From contig JBGAJN010000002.1 in NCBI GenBank assembly GCA_044224905.1, positions 1,860,001 to 1,924,000 of the forward strand: a stretch of 64,000 nucleotides of DNA. The letters are read 5' to 3'. The stretch comes from JBGAJN01 sp044224905. Lineage in GTDB: Bacteria > Verrucomicrobiota > Verrucomicrobiia > Limisphaerales > JBGAJN01. Within the stretch, counting starts at the first letter, position 1. Each line of letters opens with the position of its first letter. Positions 7,630 to 15,257 of this stretch are shown piece by piece. Below the pieces are notes generated by a model, which worked only from the letters and a program-made list of their open reading frames with translations, did no database searches and was not told where the DNA came from. Both the position numbers and the translations under genes were made by a program.

Positions 7630-10068
7630 ATGTCTCGTACACGCGTGCATTTATCAGTTCCTAAACGCCACGGGTTCAGTGCCGCGAGGCGTTGGGTGGT
7701 GAGCGGTTTCGCCATTGCGAGCGGATTGATTCAGATGGGGAGTGCGGCGGAAAAAGCGCTGGTGGATGTGAGTAAATTGCCGCCGGCTTCGACTACCGAG
7801 GTGGATTTCCTGCGCGACATCCAACCAATCCTGGAGGCTTCCTGCCTGCGTTGTCACGGGCCGCAACATCCGAAAGGCGGGTATCGCATCGACAGCCGCG
7901 AATCAGCCATCAAGGGGGGCGAAATTGGCGTGGCAATTGTGCCCGGGAACGGTGCCGGCAGCCCATTGGTCCACTACGTTGCACGCCTTGTCGAGAAACT
8001 GGAAATGCCGCCAGCAGGAAAGTCGGAGCCCCTGTCGCAGGAGCAAATCAGCCTGTTGCGAGCGTGGATTGATCAGGGTGTGGCTTGGTCCGATTCGGTG
8101 AGCAACCGGGTCGAATTCTCGGTGACGACGACCTTGCGATGGACCGCGGTTAGCGGGAGTGCCGCCAAGTTCCGAGAGAACAACTGGCGTCGCCAGGGCT
8201 GGGATGGCGGAATTGAACAATTCGAACTGAAGGAAAAGCTGGACGCGAACACTGACTTCACGGCCAAGGGGCGTGCGCTGCGCGATGACTATCAATTGGA
8301 CCTGAAATTCGAGCGCGCCGAACTCGGCTTTGTGCGGGTCGGTGTTGAACAGTCGGAAAAGTACTTCAACGACACTGGTGGCTTCTATCCGGCATTTTCC
8401 GCGCCTGCCTTTTCACTTGGTCGCGATTTACACGTGGAGTCGGGCCGCGCGTGGTTGGATATCGGGCTGACACCCGTTGATTGGCCGAAGATCGTGGTGG
8501 GTTACGAGTATCAGTGGCAACGCGGAGAACGGGCGACTCTCGAATGGGGGCCGGTGTTTGAAAATGGCGTCGGACGCAACATCTTCCCTGCAACCAAGCA
8601 CATTAATGAACAGGTTCACGTCGTAAAACTCGATGTGAATCATTCCGTGTCGGGCGTTGATATTCGGGATAGTTTTCGCGGCGAGTTTTACGATCTGCGT
8701 ACGCGGCGGAACAACTTAAGTTCGCTGGATCTGCTCAACCCGGCTGCGGCAACGACCTACGAGACGCGTGACCGGCAGCGTTCGTTCACGGGAGCGAATA
8801 CTTTGCTGCTCGATAAGCAGTTAAATGATTGGCTCTTCGCTTCGGGAGGCTACCTGTACAGTCGTTTGAGTGGCGACGGTTCATTTGGTTTGGATGGCGT
8901 CGCCTCTGCGGGTTCGCTTTGGCAACAGTGGCGGAGCCGGCTGATTACATTGGATCGAGAGTCGCATGTGGGCAACGTCAACGCGTTACTCGGACCGTGG
9001 TCCGGTCTCACCGCCAGTATTGGCGCGGAGGTCGAATGGACGCGGCAGCAGGGGATGACGGACGGGACCGTCCAGTATTTCCCCGTTTTTCCCGGACCAC
9101 CGGCATTGACGCAACCGCTGACCCTCAACTCCGACCTGGACACGAGGCGCGTGGAAGAGTTGGCCGCTTTGCGCTTCACGGCGATTCCTTACACTGTTCT
9201 TTTTGGCGAAGCACGGTTGCGTCAGGAGAGTGTCGGCCGATTTGAACAGGGAATTGTTCCTGATCCGGACTATGCCGGTTTCGTACGCCAGACCGATGCC
9301 ACGGGCGAGGGCCGCGACTACCGGATTGGCTTCAGCATCTCGCCGTGGACATCGTCGACCTTAAGCGCGCATTACCGGAGGAACGAACAAACGACGCACT
9401 ACGACAATCCGACGGATCTCGCCGTTGGCGGCGGCAAACTTGAAGGTTATCCGGCTTACATCCTCGGTCGCGAAATTCTTTCCGACGAAGTCGAAGTCAA
9501 ACTTGCGCTCAAACCCTTCAATTGGTTGCGGACGACATTCGGGTTTCAGCTTCAAGCGAACGATTTCCGATCGACGACTGATTCTGAGAACGCGTTTATC
9601 GGGTCGCCTTCGGGCACGATTTCCGCGGGGACGTATGACGCGAATATTTACAGCTTTGGCGCGGTTTTTACCGGGTTGCGCGGACTTTATCTGAGCAGCA
9701 GCTTTTCGTACCAGTCCATTCGGTCACTGTCGGCGGCGAATGGGAGTTTGGCAGTCGTTCCGGAGCGCGGGAGCATTTATTCAGTGGCTGGTTCGGCGAC
9801 TTATGCGCTCAGTCCAAAGATGGATTTGCTGTTGGGCTACGCCTTCTCACGGGCGGACTTTGCGCAAGCCAACTATGTCGATGGGTTGCCATTGGGCACG
9901 AGCTACGAACAGCATTCGCTTCAAGCAGGGTTGGTGCGCCGTATCCGCCCGAATCTTTCAATGAAGCTGCAGTATGGTTTTTCGATCTACAACGAGAACA
10001 ACATGGGAGGGCTGAATGACTTTCAGGCTCACTCAGTGAATAGTTCGCTTAACTGGCGCCTGCAGTGA
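7630..10068 (+). CDS. Outer-membrane barrel (MtrB/PioB-like) with an N-terminal PSCyt1 haem c domain
   Basis: The protein has 812 residues. A signal peptide (about 20-40) is followed by a planctomycete cytochrome domain. That domain has CLRCHGPQHPKGGYRIDSR near residues 73-91, an LEMPPAGKSEPLSQEQ segment, and the LLRAWIDQG end near 150. From ~160 to the end the sequence alternates short amphipathic strands and turns. It is rich in Tyr, Phe, Ser and Asn, lacks hydrophobic helices, and ends in an aromatic-rich strand (NSSLNWRLQ), as in outer-membrane barrels. With the octahaem cytochrome next door, the barrel fits the MtrB/PioB role of sheathing a haem wire. The barrel call comes from composition and context, not a recognised motif. 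Confidence 0.7.
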   Translation: MSRTRVHLSVPKRHGFSAARRWVVSGFAIASGLIQMGSAAEKALVDVSKLPPASTTEVDFLRDIQPILEASCLRCHGPQHPKGGYRIDSRESAIKGGEIGVAIVPGNGAGSPLVHYVARLVEKLEMPPAGKSEPLSQEQISLLRAWIDQGVAWSDSVSNRVEFSVTTTLRWTAVSGSAAKFRENNWRRQGWDGGIEQFELKEKLDANTDFTAKGRALRDDYQLDLKFERAELGFVRVGVEQSEKYFNDTGGFYPAFSAPAFSLGRDLHVESGRAWLDIGLTPVDWPKIVVGYEYQWQRGERATLEWGPVFENGVGRNIFPATKHINEQVHVVKLDVNHSVSGVDIRDSFRGEFYDLRTRRNNLSSLDLLNPAAATTYETRDRQRSFTGANTLLLDKQLNDWLFASGGYLYSRLSGDGSFGLDGVASAGSLWQQWRSRLITLDRESHVGNVNALLGPWSGLTASIGAEVEWTRQQGMTDGTVQYFPVFPGPPALTQPLTLNSDLDTRRVEELAALRFTAIPYTVLFGEARLRQESVGRFEQGIVPDPDYAGFVRQTDATGEGRDYRIGFSISPWTSSTLSAHYRRNEQTTHYDNPTDLAVGGGKLEGYPAYILGREILSDEVEVKLALKPFNWLRTTFGFQLQANDFRSTTDSENAFIGSPSGTISAGTYDANIYSFGAVFTGLRGLYLSSSFSYQSIRSLSAANGSLAVVPERGSIYSVAGSATYALSPKMDLLLGYAFSRADFAQANYVDGLPLGTSYEQHSLQAGLVRRIRPNLSMKLQYGFSIYNENNMGGLNDFQAHSVNSSLNWRLQ

Positions 10069-10137
10069 GGTTTTGGCCTGTTTTCCCGCAGCGGTTCCTT
10101 GTCTTTTTCCCCAAACTTGGTAGCGTCCTCAAAACCC

Positions 10138-10761
10138 ATGAATCAATCGAAACTGAACCTGCAACTCAAAGTTTTCCTCGGATTATTGTCTCTCACGGTA
10201 ACAGCGCATGCCGCAAATTTTTCGGTCCAGATGGTTGCCAACGGCGCTGGCTCGACCAACTGGGCTTACAATCCGACCAACATCGTGATCAAGGTGGGGG
10301 ACACAATCACCTGGACGAACACCCATACGTCGCAAGTGCATGACACCACGTATGGCCCTCGCGACAGCGGGACGAATGGCTTGTGGACTAGCGGCGGACT
10401 GAGTGCGACTCTGCACACGCTATTTCCGTTCACTTTCAGCAACGCGGGCTTTTATCCGTACCGTTGCGCGCGGCATGCCGACGTTGTTGGCATCAACTAT
10501 CACCCTGAACAAACCGGGTCCGTGAGCGTAGTGAGCCAGCCGTTGCTGAGTCAGTCGACTATCACCAATGGCCAGCATCGCATGACGATTACGGTGGGTG
10601 GGGCGGGGCAGACGTACTTCGTCGAGGCGTCGACAAATATTGCCGACACAAATGCGTGGGTGCCAATTGCGACGAACATTGCCCCGACGAACACGTTTCA
10701 ATTCACGGATCCGTCCTCTGTCAGCAACTTCCTGCAGCGTTTCTACCGTGCGCGACAGTAG
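10138..10761 (+). CDS. Secreted cupredoxin (plastocyanin/azurin-like) protein
   Basis: The protein has 207 residues with a clear signal peptide (VFLGLLSLTVTAHA). A cupredoxin domain spans ~25-125, with the first copper-ligand histidine in SQVHDTTYGP (about residue 68) and Cys and His ligands in YRCARHADV (about 110 and 113). A fourth axial ligand is not obvious. The last ~80 residues form the small verrucomicrobial C-terminal domain ending FLQRFYRARQ. Blue-copper proteins shuttle single electrons. Position 70 bases after the cytochrome-barrel gene suggests it may exchange electrons with that system. I placed the start at the ATG at 10138 because it begins the signal peptide. Confidence 0.8.
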   Translation: MNQSKLNLQLKVFLGLLSLTVTAHAANFSVQMVANGAGSTNWAYNPTNIVIKVGDTITWTNTHTSQVHDTTYGPRDSGTNGLWTSGGLSATLHTLFPFTFSNAGFYPYRCARHADVVGINYHPEQTGSVSVVSQPLLSQSTITNGQHRMTITVGGAGQTYFVEASTNIADTNAWVPIATNIAPTNTFQFTDPSSVSNFLQRFYRARQ

Positions 10762-10828
10762 CTCGAGTTCCTCGCAATTGTCCCGCCGGCTTGCTTTTGC
10801 GATCGCCCATTGATTGAGTCGCGGCTCC

Positions 10829-11476
10829 ATGACTACGCTGATCGTTGCCACGCGCAATCGCCACAAGACTGACGAAATTCGGCAGATCCTTGGCCCGCGG
10901 TTTCGTTGTCTGACGCTGGCGGATTTTCCGACGATGCCCGCCGTGAAAGAAGACGCGGCGACGTTCGCGGGTAACGCGGAGAAGAAAGCGGTCGAAATTG
11001 CGACGTGGCTGAAGTCTTCAGGAACCGATGTCGGCGATGGAGCGTTTGTTCTCGCTGATGATTCAGGCTTGGAGGTCGATGCGCTCGACGGCGCGCCCGG
11101 CGTTTACTCGGCGAGATTTGCGGCTTTGGATGGTGCGGGAGAAGGCAACAGCTCGGATGCCGAAAACAATGCCAAGCTCATTCGCCTTTTGAAGGACGTG
11201 CCCGCTGCCAGCCGAACCGCTCGGTTTCGCTGTGCCATTGCGTTGGTGAAGGTGCGGGCGAATGGCGGCGCGACATCGACTGCTTGCTTCGATGGCGCGT
11301 GCGAAGGGCGAATTGATTTCGCGGCGCGGGGCGCGGGAGGTTTCGGATACGATCCGCTCTTCATTCCGGATGGATTCGATCGATCCTTCGCGGAGTTGGG
11401 CGAAGTCGAGAAAAACAAGATCAGCCACCGTGCGCGCGCTTTGGCCAAACTGGCTGTTCACATGGCGAAATCGTGA
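10829..11476 (+). CDS. rdgB: XTP/dITP diphosphatase (RdgB/HAM1 family)
   Basis: This 215-residue enzyme removes non-canonical purine triphosphates (XTP, dITP, ITP) by cleaving pyrophosphate. Family motifs are present: the N-terminal IVATRNRHKTDEI, the metal/substrate segment FVLADDSGLEVDALDGAPGVY, and GFGYDPLFIP. Length is slightly above E. coli RdgB (197). The ATG at 10829 places the first strand (TTLIVAT) at the N-terminus as in homologues; an in-frame TTG lies 15 bases upstream. The stop overlaps the next start (GTGA). Confidence 0.92.
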   Translation: MTTLIVATRNRHKTDEIRQILGPRFRCLTLADFPTMPAVKEDAATFAGNAEKKAVEIATWLKSSGTDVGDGAFVLADDSGLEVDALDGAPGVYSARFAALDGAGEGNSSDAENNAKLIRLLKDVPAASRTARFRCAIALVKVRANGGATSTACFDGACEGRIDFAARGAGGFGYDPLFIPDGFDRSFAELGEVEKNKISHRARALAKLAVHMAKS

Positions 11477-12219
11477 AACACGTTTTGGATCAAGCGGAGC
11501 GAACATTTTCGTTGAGCACTCAATTCGAGGAGCGAATCCGTAAGCCGTACCGTGGGGTGATTGTTGCTTTGTGCTGTGCGTATTTGCTTGGTTTAACTTC
11601 CGCCTGCGATCGCAAACCGGGATCGACCGAAGGTAGGACGGCCGAGGTCATTAGCGTTACCAAGGATAAAGCCGAAAAAGGCGAGGCCGAGGCTCAATTC
11701 CGGTTGGGCTTGATGTTCGCAACTGAAGACGGAGTGCCGTTGTCCCCGGTGGAGGCTGTGGATTGGTATCGTAAGGCGGCCGAGCAGGGGCACCTTCAGG
11801 CGCAGATTCATCTCGCGGAATGTTACATGAACGGGACTGGTGTGCAGTCGGATCCCACCAAGGCGGCGCGTTGGTATCTTAGTGCCGCTGAAAAAGGAGA
11901 CGCCTCGTCACAGAATCGAATGGGGGCAATGAGCGATCTTGGATTAGGCGTACCGCAGGATGCGTCGCAAGCCGCCTTGTGGTATCGCCGGGCGGCGGAG
12001 CAGGGGCTCGCCGAGGCGCAGAGTAATCTTGGCGTGCTCTATGTGTCGGGCCGCGGCGTAGTTCGGGATTTGGTCGAGGCCTACAAGTGGCTGACCCTCG
12101 CGGGCCAAAACGGCTACCACCGCGACGCCGGGCAGCTGGTCGAAGCCTCAAGTCAACTGACACCCGAGCAATTAGCTGAGGCGAAGCGGCAGGTCGCGAA
12201 GTTCCGCAAGAAGAAGTAA
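11473..12219 (+). CDS. Sel1-repeat lipoprotein
   Basis: The protein has 248 residues with a hydrophobic stretch (VIVALCCAYLLGLTSAC) ending in a lipobox-like LTSAC near residue 45. This is followed by a short helical linker and then at least four Sel1-like repeats of ~36 residues (AQFRLGLMFATEDG, AQIHLAECYMNGTG, SQNRMGAMSDLGLG and AQSNLGVLYVSGRG heads). Sel1 repeats are TPR-like solenoids that mediate protein contacts; no enzymatic function is implied. The GTG at 11473 overlaps the rdgB stop. An internal GTG at 11557 would give a shorter, more typical lipoprotein signal and is a real alternative start. Confidence 0.8.
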   Translation: MKHVLDQAERTFSLSTQFEERIRKPYRGVIVALCCAYLLGLTSACDRKPGSTEGRTAEVISVTKDKAEKGEAEAQFRLGLMFATEDGVPLSPVEAVDWYRKAAEQGHLQAQIHLAECYMNGTGVQSDPTKAARWYLSAAEKGDASSQNRMGAMSDLGLGVPQDASQAALWYRRAAEQGLAEAQSNLGVLYVSGRGVVRDLVEAYKWLTLAGQNGYHRDAGQLVEASSQLTPEQLAEAKRQVAKFRKKK

Positions 12220-12270
12220 GCCGGGCCCTTCGCGCTTGCGGGTGATTTTTTCATGAGCTAGCTTCGCGCC

Positions 12271-13401
12271 ATGGATAATTCCGTGCCGCCCACTTTTAAC
12301 GATCCGGCCCCGCCACCGCCGCCCCCGCCGATTCCGCCGCCCCCGCTAGTTCCTCCGTTGTCATCCCGTCCGCGCAAGAGCTCGGGGCGTTGGTGGATTA
12401 TTCTCGTCGTGGTGTTATTGCTGGTGCTGGGTGGGGTGGTGTTGATGGCAGTTGTCGGTAGCAGCATGGTGAGCAAAGTGCGCCTCGATGGGCGCTATCT
12501 CGAGGAGGTTGTTTTGCAGGATAACGACGCGCACGACAAAGTTGCTGTCGTCGCGATCCAAGGCGTCATCATGGATCAGTCGAGCGAATGGGGCGCGCCC
12601 GGCCTGGTACAGTTCGTGAAGGATCAACTCGACATCATCGCGCGCGATCACGCAGTGAAAGCCGTCATCCTCAAAGTGGACTCCCCCGGCGGCGAGGTGT
12701 TGGCGTCGGATGACATCTACCATTTGATTCAGGATTTTCAGACGACGAGCGGGAAGCCCGTCGTGGCCTCCATGGGCGGACTGGCGGCGTCGGGCGGCTA
12801 CTACGTTTCGGCGCCATGCCGTTGGATCGTGGCGAATGAATTGACGATCACCGGCAGCATCGGCGTGATCATGCACAGTTACAATTATCGCGGCTTGATG
12901 AACAAAGTCGGTGTTCGCCCTGAGGTGTTCAAAAGCGGCAAGTTCAAAGACATGTTAAGTGGTGAGAAGGAACCCGGCGAAGTGCTTCCTGAGGAACGCC
13001 AGATGATCCAGTCGATGATCGATGAAACGTTCACGAAGTTTAAGGCCGTTGTTCAAGAGGGCCGGCAGGATGCGAAGAAGAAGAACAAGAACGAAGGTCG
13101 TGGCCTCGTGTCGGACTGGAAGGATTACGCCGACGGGCGCGTATTCTCCGGCAAGCAGGCGCTGGAACTGGGTTTCGTGGACGAGCTCGGAAATTTCGAC
13201 ACGGCGTTCGAGCGCGCGAAACATCTCGCGAAGATTGAGGAAGCGAACGTGGTGCGTTTCCGTCAGCCGATGGATTTCTCGAGCTTGCTGCACTTGATCG
13301 GCAAATCGGAAACTCCGGCGCTCAAGGTGGATTTGGGAATTGATCTACCCAAGTTGCAGATGGGGCGGCTGTATTTCTTGTCACCAACATTTCTCCACTG
13401 A
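12271..13401 (+). CDS. sppA: Signal peptide peptidase SppA, short (36K) form, with proline-rich N-terminus
   Basis: The protein has 376 residues. The first ~40 are cytosolic and strikingly proline-rich, then one membrane helix spans ~41-64. The S49 protease domain covers ~90-320, with VDSPGGEVLAS, the nucleophile serine in GLAASGGYYVSA (about S174), and the general-base lysine in KSGKFKDM (about 221-228). SppA degrades cleaved signal peptides in the membrane using a Ser-Lys dyad. The C-terminal ~50 residues lie beyond the usual domain. The upp gene begins immediately after this stop, so the two are probably co-transcribed. Confidence 0.92.
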   Translation: MDNSVPPTFNDPAPPPPPPPIPPPPLVPPLSSRPRKSSGRWWIILVVVLLLVLGGVVLMAVVGSSMVSKVRLDGRYLEEVVLQDNDAHDKVAVVAIQGVIMDQSSEWGAPGLVQFVKDQLDIIARDHAVKAVILKVDSPGGEVLASDDIYHLIQDFQTTSGKPVVASMGGLAASGGYYVSAPCRWIVANELTITGSIGVIMHSYNYRGLMNKVGVRPEVFKSGKFKDMLSGEKEPGEVLPEERQMIQSMIDETFTKFKAVVQEGRQDAKKKNKNEGRGLVSDWKDYADGRVFSGKQALELGFVDELGNFDTAFERAKHLAKIEEANVVRFRQPMDFSSLLHLIGKSETPALKVDLGIDLPKLQMGRLYFLSPTFLH

Positions 13402-14025
13402 GTGAAAGGCGTTACTGTCGTCGAGCACCCGTTGGTGCAGCATTACCTCACGCAAGTTCGCGACGAGCGAACTGACCTCGCGGAGTTCCGCCGCAGCGTG
13501 GGGCAATTGGGCGTATTCCTCGTCTACGAAGCCACGCGTTCACTGAAAACAAAGTCGATTACCGTCGAAACGCCACTGGCTTCGGCGCGGGGCAACATCG
13601 TGGCCAATCAAGTCGTGCTCGTTCCGATCCTCCGCGCGGGGCTCGGTTTACTCGACACCGTCTTGGAGTTCATTCCCCGAGCGCGCGTGGGTTTCATTGG
13701 GCTCAGCCGGCACGAGGAGACCCTTCAAGCCAGCAAATACCACAGCAGCCTGATGGCGGACCTGAAAGGCGCTGAAGTGGTGGTGCTCGATCCCATGCTG
13801 GCTACTGGCGGGAGTGCCGTGGCCGCGCTGGAGATGATTTTCGAGCGTGGCGCACGTCAGGTGCGGTTGGTGAATCTGGTGGCTTCGCCAGAAGGCATCC
13901 GCACTGTCCAGAAACGATTTCCCAAGTTGCCGATCTTTGTGGCGGCCATTGATCGGCGGCTCAACGAAAAGGGATATATCGTCCCCGGATTGGGCGACGC
14001 GGGTTGCAGGTTATTTGGCGTTTAA
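13402..14025 (+). CDS. upp: Uracil phosphoribosyltransferase
   Basis: This 207-residue enzyme converts uracil and PRPP to UMP (pyrimidine salvage). Visible features are the conserved N-terminal VTVVEHPLVQHYLTQVRD, the ILRAGLGL segment, the PRPP-binding loop VVVLDPMLATGGSA, and the uracil-binding C-terminus GYIVPGLGDAGCRLFG. Length matches E. coli Upp (208). The start is a GTG at the base following the sppA stop. No other start gives the family N-terminus. Confidence 0.95.
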   Translation: MKGVTVVEHPLVQHYLTQVRDERTDLAEFRRSVGQLGVFLVYEATRSLKTKSITVETPLASARGNIVANQVVLVPILRAGLGLLDTVLEFIPRARVGFIGLSRHEETLQASKYHSSLMADLKGAEVVVLDPMLATGGSAVAALEMIFERGARQVRLVNLVASPEGIRTVQKRFPKLPIFVAAIDRRLNEKGYIVPGLGDAGCRLFGV

Positions 14026-14092
14026 AGCCGGTTCTGCCTTGTCAATACGAGGCCAAAGGTGTTCAATTCCATCTCACCTCTCTACAACAAAC

Positions 14093-15229
14093 ATGGCCTC
14101 CCGGAGCGAAACACTGCTGCTGGTTTCGGACAGCGAGCGTGACGCCAACATGCTCTACGCGGTTGGAATGTTTGTTCCCGATCCGTTTGTTTACCTGAAG
14201 ATCGGTAATCGCCCTCATGTCTTGCTGAGTGATCTGGAGTTTGATCGCGCTCGCAAGCAGGCGCCGCATTGCCGGACCTTGTCGCTCAGCCGGTATCATG
14301 CCCGATTACGGCGTGAGGGAGTCCGGAAAATTAACCTCGCCCGGATTGTCCACGAGGTGCTGCGGGAAAAGAAGCTCAAGAAAGTCCTCGTTCCCGGTAA
14401 TTTTCCGCACGGTCTGGCGCGGCAACTGCGCGACCTGAAGATCAAGGTGAAGGTTAAACCCGGCGCATTTTTTCCCGAGCGTGAAACCAAATCAGCGGAC
14501 GAAGTTCGTAAAATCAACGCTGCTTTGACGATGGCAGAGGTGGGAATGGCGGAAGCGATCCACGTGCTCCGGCACTCGAAGATATCCAAGGACGGACGCC
14601 TGATGCATCACGACGTGCCGCTTACCGCGGAGAAACTTCGAGCGGTGATCAACGTCGCCGTGATTCAGGCAGGCGGACTGGCTCACAACACGATCGTCGC
14701 GTGCGGCCGCCAAGCGTGCGATCCGCACGAGTGTGGACACGGCGTCTTGCGCGGGAATGAGCCCATCATCATCGACATCTTCCCGCGGTCACAGCGGACG
14801 GGCTACTTTGGCGACATCACCCGCACGGTGGTGCGTGGCCGAGCGAGCGAGGCGGTGCGGAAACTATACGCCACCGTGGAGCAGGGGCAGTACCTTGCGT
14901 TCAAGCAATTATCCCACGGCGTTTCCGCTATCAGTGTCCATCAGCACGTGCATGAGTATTTTCAACAGCAAGGCTACCGGACCGATCGCCGTAGCGGCCG
15001 GATGTGTGGGTTCTTTCACGGTACCGGCCATGGAATCGGGTTGGATGTGCACGAAGCGCCCCGCGTCAGCGGAGGTTCGGAAGATGTCCTGCGCGCCGGC
15101 AATGTCGTCACGGTCGAACCTGGGCTCTATTATCCGGATATCGGTGGTGTTCGGCTCGAAGACGTGGCGCACGTGACGCACACCGGCGCGCGCAACTTGA
15201 CCAAATTCGAAAAGGGGCTGGAAGTGTAA
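14093..15229 (+). CDS. M24 metallopeptidase (Xaa-Pro aminopeptidase-like)
   Basis: The protein has 378 residues with an N-terminal creatinase-like domain (~1-140) and a C-terminal pita-bread catalytic domain. The dinuclear metal ligands are visible: two Asp in IIIDIFPRSQRTGYFGDITR, His in FFHGTGHGIGLDVHEAP, and two Glu in VTVEPGLYY and GVRLEDVAH. Such enzymes remove N-terminal residues ahead of proline or act on related dipeptides; the exact substrate is unclear. The ATG at 14093 starts the N-terminal domain. A frame extending upstream overlaps the end of upp and is not credible as coding. Confidence 0.88.
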   Translation: MASRSETLLLVSDSERDANMLYAVGMFVPDPFVYLKIGNRPHVLLSDLEFDRARKQAPHCRTLSLSRYHARLRREGVRKINLARIVHEVLREKKLKKVLVPGNFPHGLARQLRDLKIKVKVKPGAFFPERETKSADEVRKINAALTMAEVGMAEAIHVLRHSKISKDGRLMHHDVPLTAEKLRAVINVAVIQAGGLAHNTIVACGRQACDPHECGHGVLRGNEPIIIDIFPRSQRTGYFGDITRTVVRGRASEAVRKLYATVEQGQYLAFKQLSHGVSAISVHQHVHEYFQQQGYRTDRRSGRMCGFFHGTGHGIGLDVHEAPRVSGGSEDVLRAGNVVTVEPGLYYPDIGGVRLEDVAHVTHTGARNLTKFEKGLEV

Positions 15230-15257
15230 GACAAACTGGCGGTGCGCGCGCTGAAAT

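Noticed and set aside
12222..12256. GC-rich segment with a T-run after the Sel1 gene
   Set aside because: Pairing is broken and short; the six T's lie just before the sppA leader. Not a convincing terminator.
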